Shown: positions 18,738 through 27,200 of the stretch, piece after piece
How positions within the stretch are numbered: the stretch's first letter is position 1
Layout: each line of letters opens with the position of its first letter
Assembly: GCF_000320365.1 (NCBI RefSeq)
Contig: NZ_ANIN01000001.1
Coordinates: forward strand, 62,001-126,000
Direction of reading: 5' to 3'
DNA from: Moraxella macacae 0408225
GTDB taxonomy: Bacteria > Pseudomonadota > Gammaproteobacteria > Pseudomonadales > Moraxellaceae
DNA: 64,000 nt
Notes under the pieces: generated by a model
Seen by the model: only the letters and a program-made list of their open reading frames with translations
Databases searched by the model: none
Told to the model about the DNA's origin: nothing
Translations under genes and position numbers: made by a program

Positions 18738-20099
18738 ATGAACACAGACAAACATGACAACCCCACAGACGGACGCGGCAATTGGCGACAGTTTTTATGT
18801 CGCGCTTGTGGTTGGATTTATGACGAAAAAACCGGCGATCCTGACAGTGGATTGCCAGCAGGCACACGCTTTGAAGATATTCCAGATGACTGGGTTTGTC
18901 CTTTATGTGGTGTAAGCAAACGTGATTTTGAACCCTTTGAAAAACGCCAAATTGCCATCGATAAACCATCAGTCAACCCCTTAACCGACAGCAACGGCGT
19001 GTTGGTCATCGGTGGTGGCACGGCAGGGTGGAGCGTGATTGAGGCCTTGCGCAAACTTGACAAAAACCTACCAATCACCCTAATCACAGCCGACAGTGGC
19101 GATCGCTACATGAAGCCACAATTATCCATTGCCATAAGCCAAAACAAAACCGCCGATGATCTTATCCAAAAATCCGCCAAAGATCTAAGCGAAAGTTTAG
19201 ACATTGGCCTTGTTGCACACACGTTTGTCATTCACATTGACAGCAACAAAAAACAAGTGCGTACCACGCGCGGAGATTTTGATTATCAGCAGTTGATTTT
19301 GGCATTGGGAGCAACGCCAAACCTACCCACAAGCCTGCCTCCTGACAGTGTTTGGCGCGTTAATCATGTGGATATGTTTGCCAAATTACAACAAAAACTA
19401 CACGCCAAACCAAACCAACACATTGCAATTATCGGCGCAGGCATGATTGGCGTGGAAATTGCCGAGGACATTGCCAAATCAGGGCATAATGTTACCCTGA
19501 TTAACCGCGACAATTTACCCTTGGCGGAAGTTTTACCGCCACTGGCTGCAGAGCGTATCAAAAACGCCCTCATTGCACAAAACATCAATTATCTTGGCAA
19601 TACAGTGGTCGAACAAGTAAACGATTTTAGCGAAAAAGGCAACACCAAATACCATATTTGCCTATCAAACAACCAGTTAACTTGCGATCATATCATTGCA
19701 AGCACAGGGCTAAAACTTGACGAACGCCTACCAAAACGTGCCAATTTAAGCTATTTGCCACAAGGCATTGTGGTCGATGAAAACACACTACAAACTTCCA
19801 ATCCTGACATTTTTGCAATTGGTGATTGCATTGCAATTAACGGACAAGAATGTCGTTTTGTTGCACCGCTGCGTGAACAAGCAGCCACGATCGCACATCA
19901 GATTTTGGATTTAAAGCATGACGGTTATCAGCATAAAACGCCGGTGATACGCCTAAAAAACAAATCTTTTTCATTGACTGTAACAGGCGATATTGACAAA
20001 CAACAAGGTTGGCAATTGGTTGAAAATACAGACAATTTGTTGATTTTACACCAAAAAAATGGGGATAATATCCGTGCAAAAATTGAATTAAAACATTAA
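18738..20099 (+). CDS. Rubredoxin-rubredoxin reductase fusion protein
   Basis: Residues 18-65 form a complete rubredoxin with the four iron ligands Cys21, Cys24 (CRACGW), Cys54 and Cys57 (CPLCGV). After a short linker (about 66-85) comes an FAD/NAD(P)-dependent reductase: FAD motif VLVIGGGTAGWS (about 89-99), NAD motif IAIIGAGMIGVE (229-240), and the second FAD motif DIFAIGDC near the C-terminus. Rubredoxin reductases pass electrons from NAD(P)H to rubredoxin, which feeds alkane hydroxylases or detoxifies oxygen species. In Acinetobacter the two are separate genes (rubA, rubB); here electron donor and carrier are one 453-residue polypeptide. No alkane hydroxylase is seen nearby. Confidence 0.9.
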   Translation: MNTDKHDNPTDGRGNWRQFLCRACGWIYDEKTGDPDSGLPAGTRFEDIPDDWVCPLCGVSKRDFEPFEKRQIAIDKPSVNPLTDSNGVLVIGGGTAGWSVIEALRKLDKNLPITLITADSGDRYMKPQLSIAISQNKTADDLIQKSAKDLSESLDIGLVAHTFVIHIDSNKKQVRTTRGDFDYQQLILALGATPNLPTSLPPDSVWRVNHVDMFAKLQQKLHAKPNQHIAIIGAGMIGVEIAEDIAKSGHNVTLINRDNLPLAEVLPPLAAERIKNALIAQNINYLGNTVVEQVNDFSEKGNTKYHICLSNNQLTCDHIIASTGLKLDERLPKRANLSYLPQGIVVDENTLQTSNPDIFAIGDCIAINGQECRFVAPLREQAATIAHQILDLKHDGYQHKTPVIRLKNKSFSLTVTGDIDKQQGWQLVENTDNLLILHQKNGDNIRAKIELKH

Positions 20100-20178
20100 A
20101 TTTTTTTAAGAATTTTTAACTGTTTTTAACTGTTTTAACTTTGCTTTAAATAATTTAATAATTTAATTATTTAAATTA

Positions 20179-20213
20179 AAAAACCACTTATAAATTTAAT
20201 TTAAGTGGTTTTT
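20179..20213. terminator. Bidirectional terminator
   Basis: A 12-bp stem (AAAAACCACTTA at 20179-20190 with TAAGTGGTTTTT at 20202-20213) lies between the convergent rubredoxin reductase gene and the unknown gene, with A/T tracts on both sides. Confidence 0.8.
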
Positions 20214-20226
20214 GATTAAGTGGTTA

Positions 20227-20994
20227 TTAATTTTGTTGTTCGCTTTCGTTTTGTGTTTGGGCGATAAAATTTGGGTTATCCGCTTCACTGATCAGTTGTT
20301 TGCCTGCATCAAAATTAATCATTTGCGACAAATTAACATTGGCTTTTAACACCAACTGCTCTTCTGCCAAAAAACCATGATTAACCTGTACTTTTTTTAG
20401 TATACCCATGATTTTGTTGTTATTTTTTAACCAACGTCCAAGATCAAGGTATAAAATATCTTCTTTTTGATGCACAAGGTTAATTTTACCCAAAATCATA
20501 CCAAGCGGATCTTGTTTTAACACTTTGTGGAAAAACCACACCGCCAATCGTATCGCTTTGGTTTTAAAATAATTGTCTGTATACAGACTTAATACATCGG
20601 TATTGCTAAGTTGTCCAAACACAAAACGCTGATACCGCGCATCAAGCTGAGCATGCACCAAGCGTAAATTTACAGCAACTTTGGCAAACACCCCTTGGAT
20701 ATTTACCGTTGCATACAAACGCAACCAATTTTCATGCAAATCCAAATGCAAATCAAGCACCGCATCTACATTTTGCGTTACAAATTGATCCAAGGCTTGA
20801 TTGATTTGGGATTGGCTTGCAGGGATAAAAAACTCTTGCTCCACACTGGTTTCTAATTTGTCATAACCATTGCGTGAAAACTCAGCAAGCGATCGCAACC
20901 AAAAATCCAACTGTTGTTGACTAAAATCATGCAAAAAATCACGCATTTTTTCGCCAAATGTTTGCATATTTTGGGTAAAACTGGCAGAATCCAC
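20227..20994 (-). CDS. Conserved-looking hypothetical protein, 255 residues
   Basis: I do not recognise this family. The protein is mixed alpha/beta and cytoplasmic in appearance, with no signal peptide or clear membrane segment. An N-terminal helical part (DFLHDFSQQQLDFWLRSLAEFSRNGYDKL) is followed by a region of alternating hydrophobics (DLHENWLRLYATVNIQGVFAKVAVNLRLVHAQL, then DILYLDLGRWLKNN) suggesting beta strands. The layout is reminiscent of lipid-binding or YceI-like barrels, but that is only a guess. The start is a GTG with AAGGA six bases upstream. It is transcribed away from the TonB-like gene. Confidence 0.7.
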   Translation of the reverse strand: MDSASFTQNMQTFGEKMRDFLHDFSQQQLDFWLRSLAEFSRNGYDKLETSVEQEFFIPASQSQINQALDQFVTQNVDAVLDLHLDLHENWLRLYATVNIQGVFAKVAVNLRLVHAQLDARYQRFVFGQLSNTDVLSLYTDNYFKTKAIRLAVWFFHKVLKQDPLGMILGKINLVHQKEDILYLDLGRWLKNNNKIMGILKKVQVNHGFLAEEQLVLKANVNLSQMINFDAGKQLISEADNPNFIAQTQNESEQQN

Positions 20995-21142
20995 AACACT
21001 TCCTTCTTTACAGGGTTATTTTGTTGCATTTTAACAAAAAAGCGTGCAACTGTGTGAGATTTTCACAATAAATTGGTAAATGGGTTTAATTTAACCTAAA
21101 AAAATTTTATAATAACCGTTTTTATAAATCGTTCTTTATTGT

Positions 21143-21200
21143 TTTAGTTTTTTATTGGTTTAGTTTTTTATTGGTTTAGTTTTTTATTGGTTTAGTTTTT
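21143..21200. repeat. 16-bp tandem repeat, about 3.5 copies, upstream of the TonB-like gene
   Basis: TTTAGTTTTTTATTGG occurs at 21143-21158, 21159-21174 and 21175-21190, followed by a partial fourth copy. It sits where the promoter or leader of the TonB-like gene is expected, 25-80 bases before the start codon. Confidence 0.97.
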
Positions 21201-21225
21201 TTATAACAATCGTTTTGCTTTTTGC

Positions 21226-22131
21226 GTGGATTTTACGTTGACACACATCAAAGACAGTCGCAGTTATCATTTTGTCAAACATCAGCACCACAATGACCGT
21301 GTCATGTTGTTTTCTACGGTAATAGCGGTGATGTTGCACGCCTTGTTTATTTTTGGGGTAAGTTTTGCTGATAACGCATCGCCAACTGCGGTGGTAAAAG
21401 ACGTAACCACAGTATTAACTGAAAATTTAGAAAAAAACGAACAGGCTAATTTTATTGCCAATGCCAGTCAACTGGGAGGCGGTGAAACCGATGACAAGGT
21501 GCGTTTTGAAAACAATACCATCAGTCCGATAAATGACGATACAATCAATCCAACCGATGACATCGTAAGCCAACAACAACAAAAACGCAAGCAACTTTAC
21601 CAAGAAAGCTACCTAAAAACCACGCTTAGTTGGGAAAAAGTTAACAAAGAAAATCTCAACAAAAAAGATGAAAAACTCTCCGAATTAAAAGATCAAGAGC
21701 AACGCCTACGCCAACAAATTGCCACACTTGAAACCAAAATCAGCAACAACCAACAACTGCTTGCCAAAAAATCAGCCGTAGCAGTCGTAAACAGCAATTC
21801 CACCACCACAGGTGCTGCAGCCAAATACATTGAAAATTTTCGCCAACAAGCGTATCGCATTGGCAATCAACAATACCCCCAAGAAGCCCGCGCCAAAGAC
21901 TTAAAAGGTGATGTGCGTCTTATGGTGATTATTGATCCAACTGGCAAAGTCAAAGCCATTCAAATTCTAGAATCTTCAGGATCAAAAATATTGGACGAGG
22001 CTGCCAAAGAATCGGTCAGAAAATCCGCCCCATTTGGAAATTTTAGCAAAGACATGCAAGACATTGTTGAGTTGCGCATTATTCGCACATGGAGATTTGG
22101 CAATGAACTGGGCGTGGATATTGATGAATAA
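21226..22131 (+). CDS. TonB-like energy transducer with coiled-coil spacer
   Basis: TonB-family proteins couple the inner-membrane proton-motive force to outer-membrane receptors. The protein has a short cytoplasmic N-terminus and one membrane segment (about 27-45, MLFSTVIAVMLHALFIFGVSF). A long periplasmic spacer follows. The C-terminal TonB domain spans about 205-300 (QQYPQEARAKDLKGDVRLMVIIDPTGKVKAIQILESSG, then RTWRF). The spacer is not Pro-rich; it contains a charged coiled coil (about 140-185, LKDQEQRLRQQIATLETK). No exbB/exbD is adjacent. The start is uncertain: GTG at 21226 lacks a ribosome site, while TTG at 21238 has GTGGA upstream. Confidence 0.85.
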   Translation: MDFTLTHIKDSRSYHFVKHQHHNDRVMLFSTVIAVMLHALFIFGVSFADNASPTAVVKDVTTVLTENLEKNEQANFIANASQLGGGETDDKVRFENNTISPINDDTINPTDDIVSQQQQKRKQLYQESYLKTTLSWEKVNKENLNKKDEKLSELKDQEQRLRQQIATLETKISNNQQLLAKKSAVAVVNSNSTTTGAAAKYIENFRQQAYRIGNQQYPQEARAKDLKGDVRLMVIIDPTGKVKAIQILESSGSKILDEAAKESVRKSAPFGNFSKDMQDIVELRIIRTWRFGNELGVDIDE

Positions 22132-22175
22132 TTCATTGACTTATTAAAATTGATAACAATCCAATTGAGAAAAAA

Positions 22176-22982
22176 ATGCCCAAAACTTACGCCATTAACT
22201 TAGAATTTATCGGCACACATTATCGCGGTTGGCAACGCCAACAACACGATCACACCACCATTCAACAAACCTTAGAAACCGCCTTTAGTAAAGTTGCCAA
22301 TGAACCAATTGAAATCATAGCATCAGGTCGCACGGATGCCGGCGTCCATGCATCTAACATGATCGCCCACTTTTGTACCAATGCCAACCGCGATCCGTAT
22401 AACTGGCTACGCGGCGTTAATGCCCTCTTGCCAAATGATATCGCGCTTCGTGCTGTTACCCCAATGAGTGATGAATTTCACGCGCGTTTTTTGGCAATTG
22501 CGCGCCGTTATCGCTATGTTACATTAAACCAAACCTTTCGCCCTGCAATTTTGCACGGACAAGTTACTCACGTACACACCCCTTTAAACTTAGAAAAAAT
22601 GCAACAGGCTTGTCAATTTTTAGTCGGTATGCACAATTTTACCAGTTTTAGAGCCTCGCAATGCCAATCCAAACAGCCTATCCGTCATGTGCATTTTGCC
22701 AACTTGATAGCCCATGGTGATTTTATTGTACTGGACATTCAAGCCGATGGTTTTTTGCACCACATGGTGCGCAATATCATGGGAAGTTTATTTAGCATTG
22801 GACGCGGCGAACACACACCAGATTGGATAAACGATCTGATTTTGGCAGAAGACCGCACCTTGGCAGCACCAACTGCACCTGCCGATGGCTTATATTTTGT
22901 CAATGCGCTATACCCCACTCACCTACAACAAACCTTACCAAAAATTCGTTTATCGCCCGTTTGGCTAAATTTAACCGAATAA
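22176..22982 (+). CDS. truA: tRNA pseudouridine(38-40) synthase TruA
   Basis: TruA isomerises uridines 38-40 in the anticodon stem of many tRNAs. The 268-residue protein shows the family signature GRTDAGVHA with catalytic Asp54, the N-terminal YRGWQRQ motif, RYRYV, FTSFRAS, and DGFLHHMVRNIMGSL near the C-terminus. Length is standard. It lies between the TonB-like gene and infA on the same strand; infA has its own promoter-like sequence just after the truA stop codon. Confidence 0.97.
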   Translation: MPKTYAINLEFIGTHYRGWQRQQHDHTTIQQTLETAFSKVANEPIEIIASGRTDAGVHASNMIAHFCTNANRDPYNWLRGVNALLPNDIALRAVTPMSDEFHARFLAIARRYRYVTLNQTFRPAILHGQVTHVHTPLNLEKMQQACQFLVGMHNFTSFRASQCQSKQPIRHVHFANLIAHGDFIVLDIQADGFLHHMVRNIMGSLFSIGRGEHTPDWINDLILAEDRTLAAPTAPADGLYFVNALYPTHLQQTLPKIRLSPVWLNLTE

Positions 22983-22984
22983 AG

Positions 22985-23013
22985 TTGCTATTTTTATGAA
23001 ACCAAACTATAAT
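22985..23013 (+). promoter_or_regulatory. Likely sigma-70 promoter of infA
   Basis: TTGCTA (22985-22990) and TATAAT (23008-23013) are separated by 17 bases, 36 bases before the infA start codon. The -10 is a perfect consensus match. Confidence 0.7.
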
Positions 23014-23048
23014 AGCATGCTAATTTTTAATTAATTTTTGATAATACT

Positions 23049-23270
23049 ATGGCAAAAAAAGACGACATCATTGAGTTTGAAGGCGAAGTCATCGACACTC
23101 TACCCAATACGTTATTTAAAGTTCGCTTAGAAAACGGACACGAAATCATCGCCCATATTTCAGGTAAAATGCGTAAAAACTACATTCGTATTCTAACAGG
23201 TGATAAAGTTAAAGTTGAGATGACACCGTATGATCTTGACAAAGGTCGCATTACTTACCGCGGACGCTAA
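23049..23270 (+). CDS. infA: Translation initiation factor IF-1
   Basis: IF-1 binds the ribosomal A site during initiation and has a single OB-fold (S1-like) domain. The 73-residue sequence ([20 protein letters not shown] start, [19 protein letters not shown] core, [10 protein letters not shown] end) matches the gammaproteobacterial family along its whole length. It has its own promoter and a downstream hairpin, so it is probably a monocistronic unit. Confidence 0.98.
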   Translation: MAKKDDIIEFEGEVIDTLPNTLFKVRLENGHEIIAHISGKMRKNYIRILTGDKVKVEMTPYDLDKGRITYRGR

Positions 23271-23730
23271 TTTAACGCCAAATTAATACGCTTTTACATA
23301 TTAATTTTTTACATATATTAATTTACATATATTAAGTTGTATGCGTTAAGTTACACAACATTTCATCTTTTATGAACTTTAGTTTTTGCAACAATCCATG
23401 ACTTTTTCTCATGGATTTTTGTTGTTTGTGTTTGTTTGTTGTTGCTGATGCTTGGTTAACCATGATTAAGTGAATTTTGAACCATCACTGACATTGATTG
23501 TAGCTGACAATTGTTGGCTAAAATTTAAAAATACCCTGATTTTTTGTAAATTCTGCCCTTTTTGACAAATTTTTAGTTGCTTATTTGTAAGAATTTGATT
23601 ATTCTTAGCAACAGCAATTAACGGTAATTAGATAATTTGTAAACTTCATAACGAATTTAAACAGTAATTATCCAGTATCCTTTAAAGCCAATGTAAATTT
23701 TTTATAAGTCAATGTAAAAGGGAGCATTTC
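23271..23730. other. 460-bp spacer between infA and the FadL-type porin
   Basis: It starts with AT-rich imperfect repeats of TACATATATTAATT (about 23298-23335), then the probable infA terminator (23394-23416), and then a region before the porin gene with no recognisable gene. Its length leaves room for regulatory sites of the porin, but I identify none with confidence. Confidence 0.5.
23394..23416 (+). terminator. Probable terminator of infA
   Basis: ATCCATGA (ending at 23401) pairs with TCATGGAT (23409-23416) around a 7-base loop, followed by TTTTGTTGTTTG. It lies 120 bases after the infA stop codon. Confidence 0.6.
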
Positions 23731-25329
23731 ATGTCTTTCAAAATCCGCCATTTAGCGTTTGCTATCGCCTCACTTTCCACCATTTCAGCCCATTCTGCAG
23801 GTCTTGATCGATCAGGTCAGGATATTAGTGCATTTTTACAAGATGGCATGTACGCCGAAACGGTTTATACTTACATTGATGCCAATGTATCAGGCAAAGA
23901 CAGTGCAGGCAATAAAGTCGATGACATTGCCAAAAAATATGACTTTTTTCGCTATGGCGTAAAAACCGATGTTAACGATACCTTTAGCGTTGGTGTGATT
24001 TATGATGAACCTTTTGGTGCATCGGTAGCATATAAAGGCAACAACAACTTTACAGGCAATGCCAATGCAGTTGCACTTGGTGTCATTAACACTGTTACCA
24101 GTGAAAAACGTCAAGAAGAATTAACCAATCAAGCCGTGGATTTTTTTGGCAAAGCCAATACCGCCGCCACCAATAAAAACGCAGATGAAGCAGCAGCTTA
24201 CCTAGCCCTTGCTGAACTGTTTGGCGGAACTCAACAAACCCTAGAAAACGTAAAAAAAGCCGTTGATGCCGGTGCAACACCTAAGATGATTGCCCAAAGC
24301 CTAAAAGATTCGTTACCAAAATCAGCTCAAGCCAGTCAACAGCGCGTTGACACAATCAAAAAATCTTTGGCAAGCCAAAATGTGTCCGCTCAAGCAAAAG
24401 CAGAACTTACAAAACATTTAAATGATTTTAATCAAAGTGCCAGTGCATTACAACAAGCACCCAAAGTATTGGATCTGTTAAGCAGTGATAATGGCAATAC
24501 CAATGTTGATGTGCATACCAGAAACCTAACTGGCTTGGTAGGTATGAAATTTGGTGCAGACAAAAACCTTCAAGTGTATGCCGGCCCCGCTATACAACAC
24601 ATAGCCGGTGAAGTGCATTTGCGCGGTAATGCTTATAAAGGCGCTACCAATTATGATGCTGTCATTAGTCCAAACACTGCTATTGGTTGGGTGGCTGGTG
24701 TGTCTTACGCCAAACCTGAAATTGCCCTAAAAGCAGCTTTAACTTATCGGTCAGCAATAGAACACAAATCTGATATTTCTGAGGTATTGCCTTTAGCACC
24801 TTTGGGTAATTTGCCTGTAAGCCAATCCAGTAAATTTAAAGTCAAAACCCCAAAATCTTATAACTTTGATTTTCAAACAGGTTTAAGTGCCAAACATCGT
24901 TTATTAGGTACTGCAAAAATACGTTATGTGCCTTGGTCTGGTTTTAAAGTAACACCACCTTTATACAACCAAGTATCAAAAGCCGCCAATCCAGCAGGTC
25001 TTAACTTGGTAGATTATGGTAAAAATCAATGGTCTGGCGAGGTTGGACTTGCAAAACAAGTCAACGACAAATTAGCCGTTTCAGGCACGGTTGGCTTTGA
25101 TACAGGTTCAGGCAACCCTGCAACAACACTAGGTCCAATTAAAGGCTATTATAGTGCAGGCTTAGGTGCAAAATACAGTGTAACACCACAATTGGCAGTT
25201 TCTGCAGGGGCAAAATATCTAAAATTTGGCAATGCAACCGCACAACTGCCTGATCTTTCACGCGTTGGTGAATTTAAAAACAATAATGGCTATATCTTTG
25301 GAGTAAGACTGTCTTACCAAAATAAATAA
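23731..25329 (+). CDS. OmpP1/FadL-family outer-membrane transporter with large helical insert
   Basis: FadL-type proteins are 14-strand barrels that import long-chain fatty acids and other hydrophobic molecules. A signal peptide (about 1-23, ending AHSA) is followed by the family's GLDRSGQDISAFLQDG plug-like N-terminus, barrel strands (YDEPFGASVAYKGN, GLVGMKFGADKNLQVYAGPAIQ) and a C-terminal strand ending in aromatic-rich YIFGVRLSYQNK. The mature barrel is interrupted at about residues 120-258 by a charged, Ala/Lys/Gln-rich helical stretch. This explains the 532-residue length, against about 450 in E. coli FadL. A strong GGGAG ribosome site precedes the ATG. The neighbouring acyl-CoA dehydrogenase-like gene is 5 kb away, so a lipid link is only suggestive. 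Confidence 0.88.
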   Translation: MSFKIRHLAFAIASLSTISAHSAGLDRSGQDISAFLQDGMYAETVYTYIDANVSGKDSAGNKVDDIAKKYDFFRYGVKTDVNDTFSVGVIYDEPFGASVAYKGNNNFTGNANAVALGVINTVTSEKRQEELTNQAVDFFGKANTAATNKNADEAAAYLALAELFGGTQQTLENVKKAVDAGATPKMIAQSLKDSLPKSAQASQQRVDTIKKSLASQNVSAQAKAELTKHLNDFNQSASALQQAPKVLDLLSSDNGNTNVDVHTRNLTGLVGMKFGADKNLQVYAGPAIQHIAGEVHLRGNAYKGATNYDAVISPNTAIGWVAGVSYAKPEIALKAALTYRSAIEHKSDISEVLPLAPLGNLPVSQSSKFKVKTPKSYNFDFQTGLSAKHRLLGTAKIRYVPWSGFKVTPPLYNQVSKAANPAGLNLVDYGKNQWSGEVGLAKQVNDKLAVSGTVGFDTGSGNPATTLGPIKGYYSAGLGAKYSVTPQLAVSAGAKYLKFGNATAQLPDLSRVGEFKNNNGYIFGVRLSYQNK

Positions 25330-25356
25330 ACCAACAATTAAGCATTGTTAGCATAT

Positions 25357-25387
25357 AAAAAGCCCTTAATTATATTGGGGCTTTTTT
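25357..25387 (+). terminator. Rho-independent terminator of the porin gene
   Basis: AAAAAGCCC (25357-25365) pairs with GGGCTTTTT (from 25378), ending in a T-run. It lies 30 bases after the porin stop codon, before the convergent ruvB. Confidence 0.85.
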
Positions 25388-25446
25388 GTTTTTATGCTTT
25401 TGTGTTTTTGTTTCTATAACAAATAACAAGTTGTTTGATTGACACA

Positions 25447-26478
25447 TCAAATCAACTGGTCTTTTGCCATATCGGTTAATACCCGCCCTCGAGCGGTTCT
25501 CACCACAAAACCTTGCTGAATCAGATACGGTTCGATCACATCTTCCAATGTCCCTCTATCTTCTGCCAAAGCCGCTGCAATGGACTCAACCCCAGCAGGG
25601 CCACCAGCAAAACGTTCATGCAACACATCTAAATAACGCCGATCAAGGTTATCAAGTCCACGTTTATCCACCGCAAGCATATCCAAAGCACTGTGTGCCA
25701 TTTGGGCGGTAACTGTCCCATCGCCTTTGACTTGGGCATAATCGCGCACGCGACGTAACAACCGATTGGCAATTCGCGGCGTACCACGCGAACGATGTGC
25801 CACTTCCAACGCACCATCTTCTGTCATTGCCACACCAAGTAAACGCGCCGAACGTGCCACAATCGTTGTTAAATCCGCCACATTATAAAACTCCAAACGT
25901 TGCACGATACCAAAACGATCACGCAATGGCGAAGTTAGTAGCCCCGCTCGAGTCGTCGCCGCTACAAGCGTAAACGGTGGCAAATCAAGCTTAATAGAAC
26001 GAGCCGATGGCCCCTCACCTATCATGATATCCAACTGAAAATCTTCCATCGCAGGGTATAAAATTTCTTCGATCACAGGGCTTAAACGATGAATTTCATC
26101 AATAAACAACACATCACCCGCTTCCAAATTGGTGAGCATAGCCGCCAAATCCCCCGCTCTTTCCAGTACAGGCCCTGATGTCGAACGCAGATTGCCACCC
26201 ATTTCACGCGCAATAATATTAGCAAGCGTGGTCTTTCCAAGTCCAGGAGGGCCAAAAATCAGTGTGTGATCCAAGGCCTCTTGCCTTGCCCTAGCAGCTC
26301 CAATAAATACCGACATTTGTTCTTTTACCACTGGTTGTCCGATGTATTCATTTAACACACTTGGGCGAATATGACTGTCTTGCTTATCTTCGCTATACCC
26401 TGTTGGATTAATTAGACGCTGGGTTTGCAAGTTTTTGCTTAAGTTTTGATGAGACTGCTGTGAAAAAGGTGGTATCAT
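25447..26478 (-). CDS. ruvB: Holliday junction branch-migration ATPase RuvB
   Basis: RuvB is the AAA+ motor that, with RuvA, drives branch migration at Holliday junctions. The 343-residue protein has the [11 protein letters not shown] entry motif, Walker A GPPGLGKT (76-83), Walker B LFIDEIHR, sensor 1 LVAATTRAG, the arginine-finger region LRDRFG, and the C-terminal winged helix ([26 protein letters not shown]). ruvA and ruvC are not adjacent, unlike the ruvAB operon of enterics. Confidence 0.98.
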   Translation of the reverse strand: MIPPFSQQSHQNLSKNLQTQRLINPTGYSEDKQDSHIRPSVLNEYIGQPVVKEQMSVFIGAARARQEALDHTLIFGPPGLGKTTLANIIAREMGGNLRSTSGPVLERAGDLAAMLTNLEAGDVLFIDEIHRLSPVIEEILYPAMEDFQLDIMIGEGPSARSIKLDLPPFTLVAATTRAGLLTSPLRDRFGIVQRLEFYNVADLTTIVARSARLLGVAMTEDGALEVAHRSRGTPRIANRLLRRVRDYAQVKGDGTVTAQMAHSALDMLAVDKRGLDNLDRRYLDVLHERFAGGPAGVESIAAALAEDRGTLEDVIEPYLIQQGFVVRTARGRVLTDMAKDQLI

Positions 26479-26526
26479 AAGTTGCTTTAAATGGGTATTA
26501 TATAATAAGTTGTGGTTAAGACATTG

Positions 26527-27006
26527 TTAAGGTAAAATTCGCTTTAACGTCATATTGCACTGCTTGCCCTCGCTGTCATTGCACCATTGCATGGTATTAT
26601 TGTCAACTTTGACATGCATCAAAAAAATATCGCCAGTTTGGTCAATTTGATCGCCTGAACAATCTTTGGCATTATTGTCGTATTTGGTTTGTATTGCTAT
26701 CACATACAGTTTTTTGTCTTTATCTATATCACTAAACAAATACTTGCCATATGACATTTCTTTGCCACTTTGCCCCAAAAAAATATCATTGCGTCCAAAA
26801 TTATAGCGCTCTTGACAATTTGACAACGCTGGATCTTTTTGGTTAAGTTGCTTTTGGTTAAGTTGTAATTGCCATTGCCCTGCAATACTTGGTAAAACAT
26901 AGGTTGAGACTTTGGCAACTTGTGGTTTTTCGCTCGGTTGCTCCACACCGCCACCCATTGCCAGCATGGATAAAATACTGGCAAAACTGACATTCATAAA
27001 ATCCAT
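26527..27006 (-). CDS. Hypothetical protein, 159 residues, possibly exported
   Basis: I do not recognise the family. The short N-terminus (NVSFASILSMLAMGGG) is only mildly hydrophobic, so export is uncertain. The rest is compact and beta-rich (AGQWQLQL, GKYLFSDI, KLYVIAIQTK, GDIFLMHVKV, NTMQWC) with several Cys residues (SNCQ, KDCS, QWCN, KQCN) that could form disulfides if periplasmic. QLNQK/QLNQKD is an internal tandem repeat caused by a 15-bp DNA duplication near 26835-26866. AAGGA precedes the ATG. It lies upstream of ruvB on the same strand but is probably unrelated in function. Confidence 0.7.
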   Translation of the reverse strand: MDFMNVSFASILSMLAMGGGVEQPSEKPQVAKVSTYVLPSIAGQWQLQLNQKQLNQKDPALSNCQERYNFGRNDIFLGQSGKEMSYGKYLFSDIDKDKKLYVIAIQTKYDNNAKDCSGDQIDQTGDIFLMHVKVDNNTMQWCNDSEGKQCNMTLKRILP

Positions 27007-27130
27007 TCATTCGTCCTTATTTAACATTTTAAATTTTTAACATTTTAAATTAATCTTAAGTTGTTAAACTTAACCTTAATTTCAAACTTAACACATCGCA
27101 CACTATTTAGTGTAGGAAGTTTAGTACAAC

Positions 27131-27175
27131 ACAATTTAGTGCATCACAATTTAGTGCATCACAATTTAGTGTAGC
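27131..27175. repeat. 15-bp tandem repeat, three copies
   Basis: ACAATTTAGTGCATC occurs at 27131-27145 and 27146-27160, and a third copy with changes at its 3' end (GTAGC) occupies 27161-27175. It lies just beyond the stop codon of the CopD-like gene. Confidence 0.97.
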
Positions 27176-27200
27176 ACACTCGGCGTAACAATGGCAAAAT

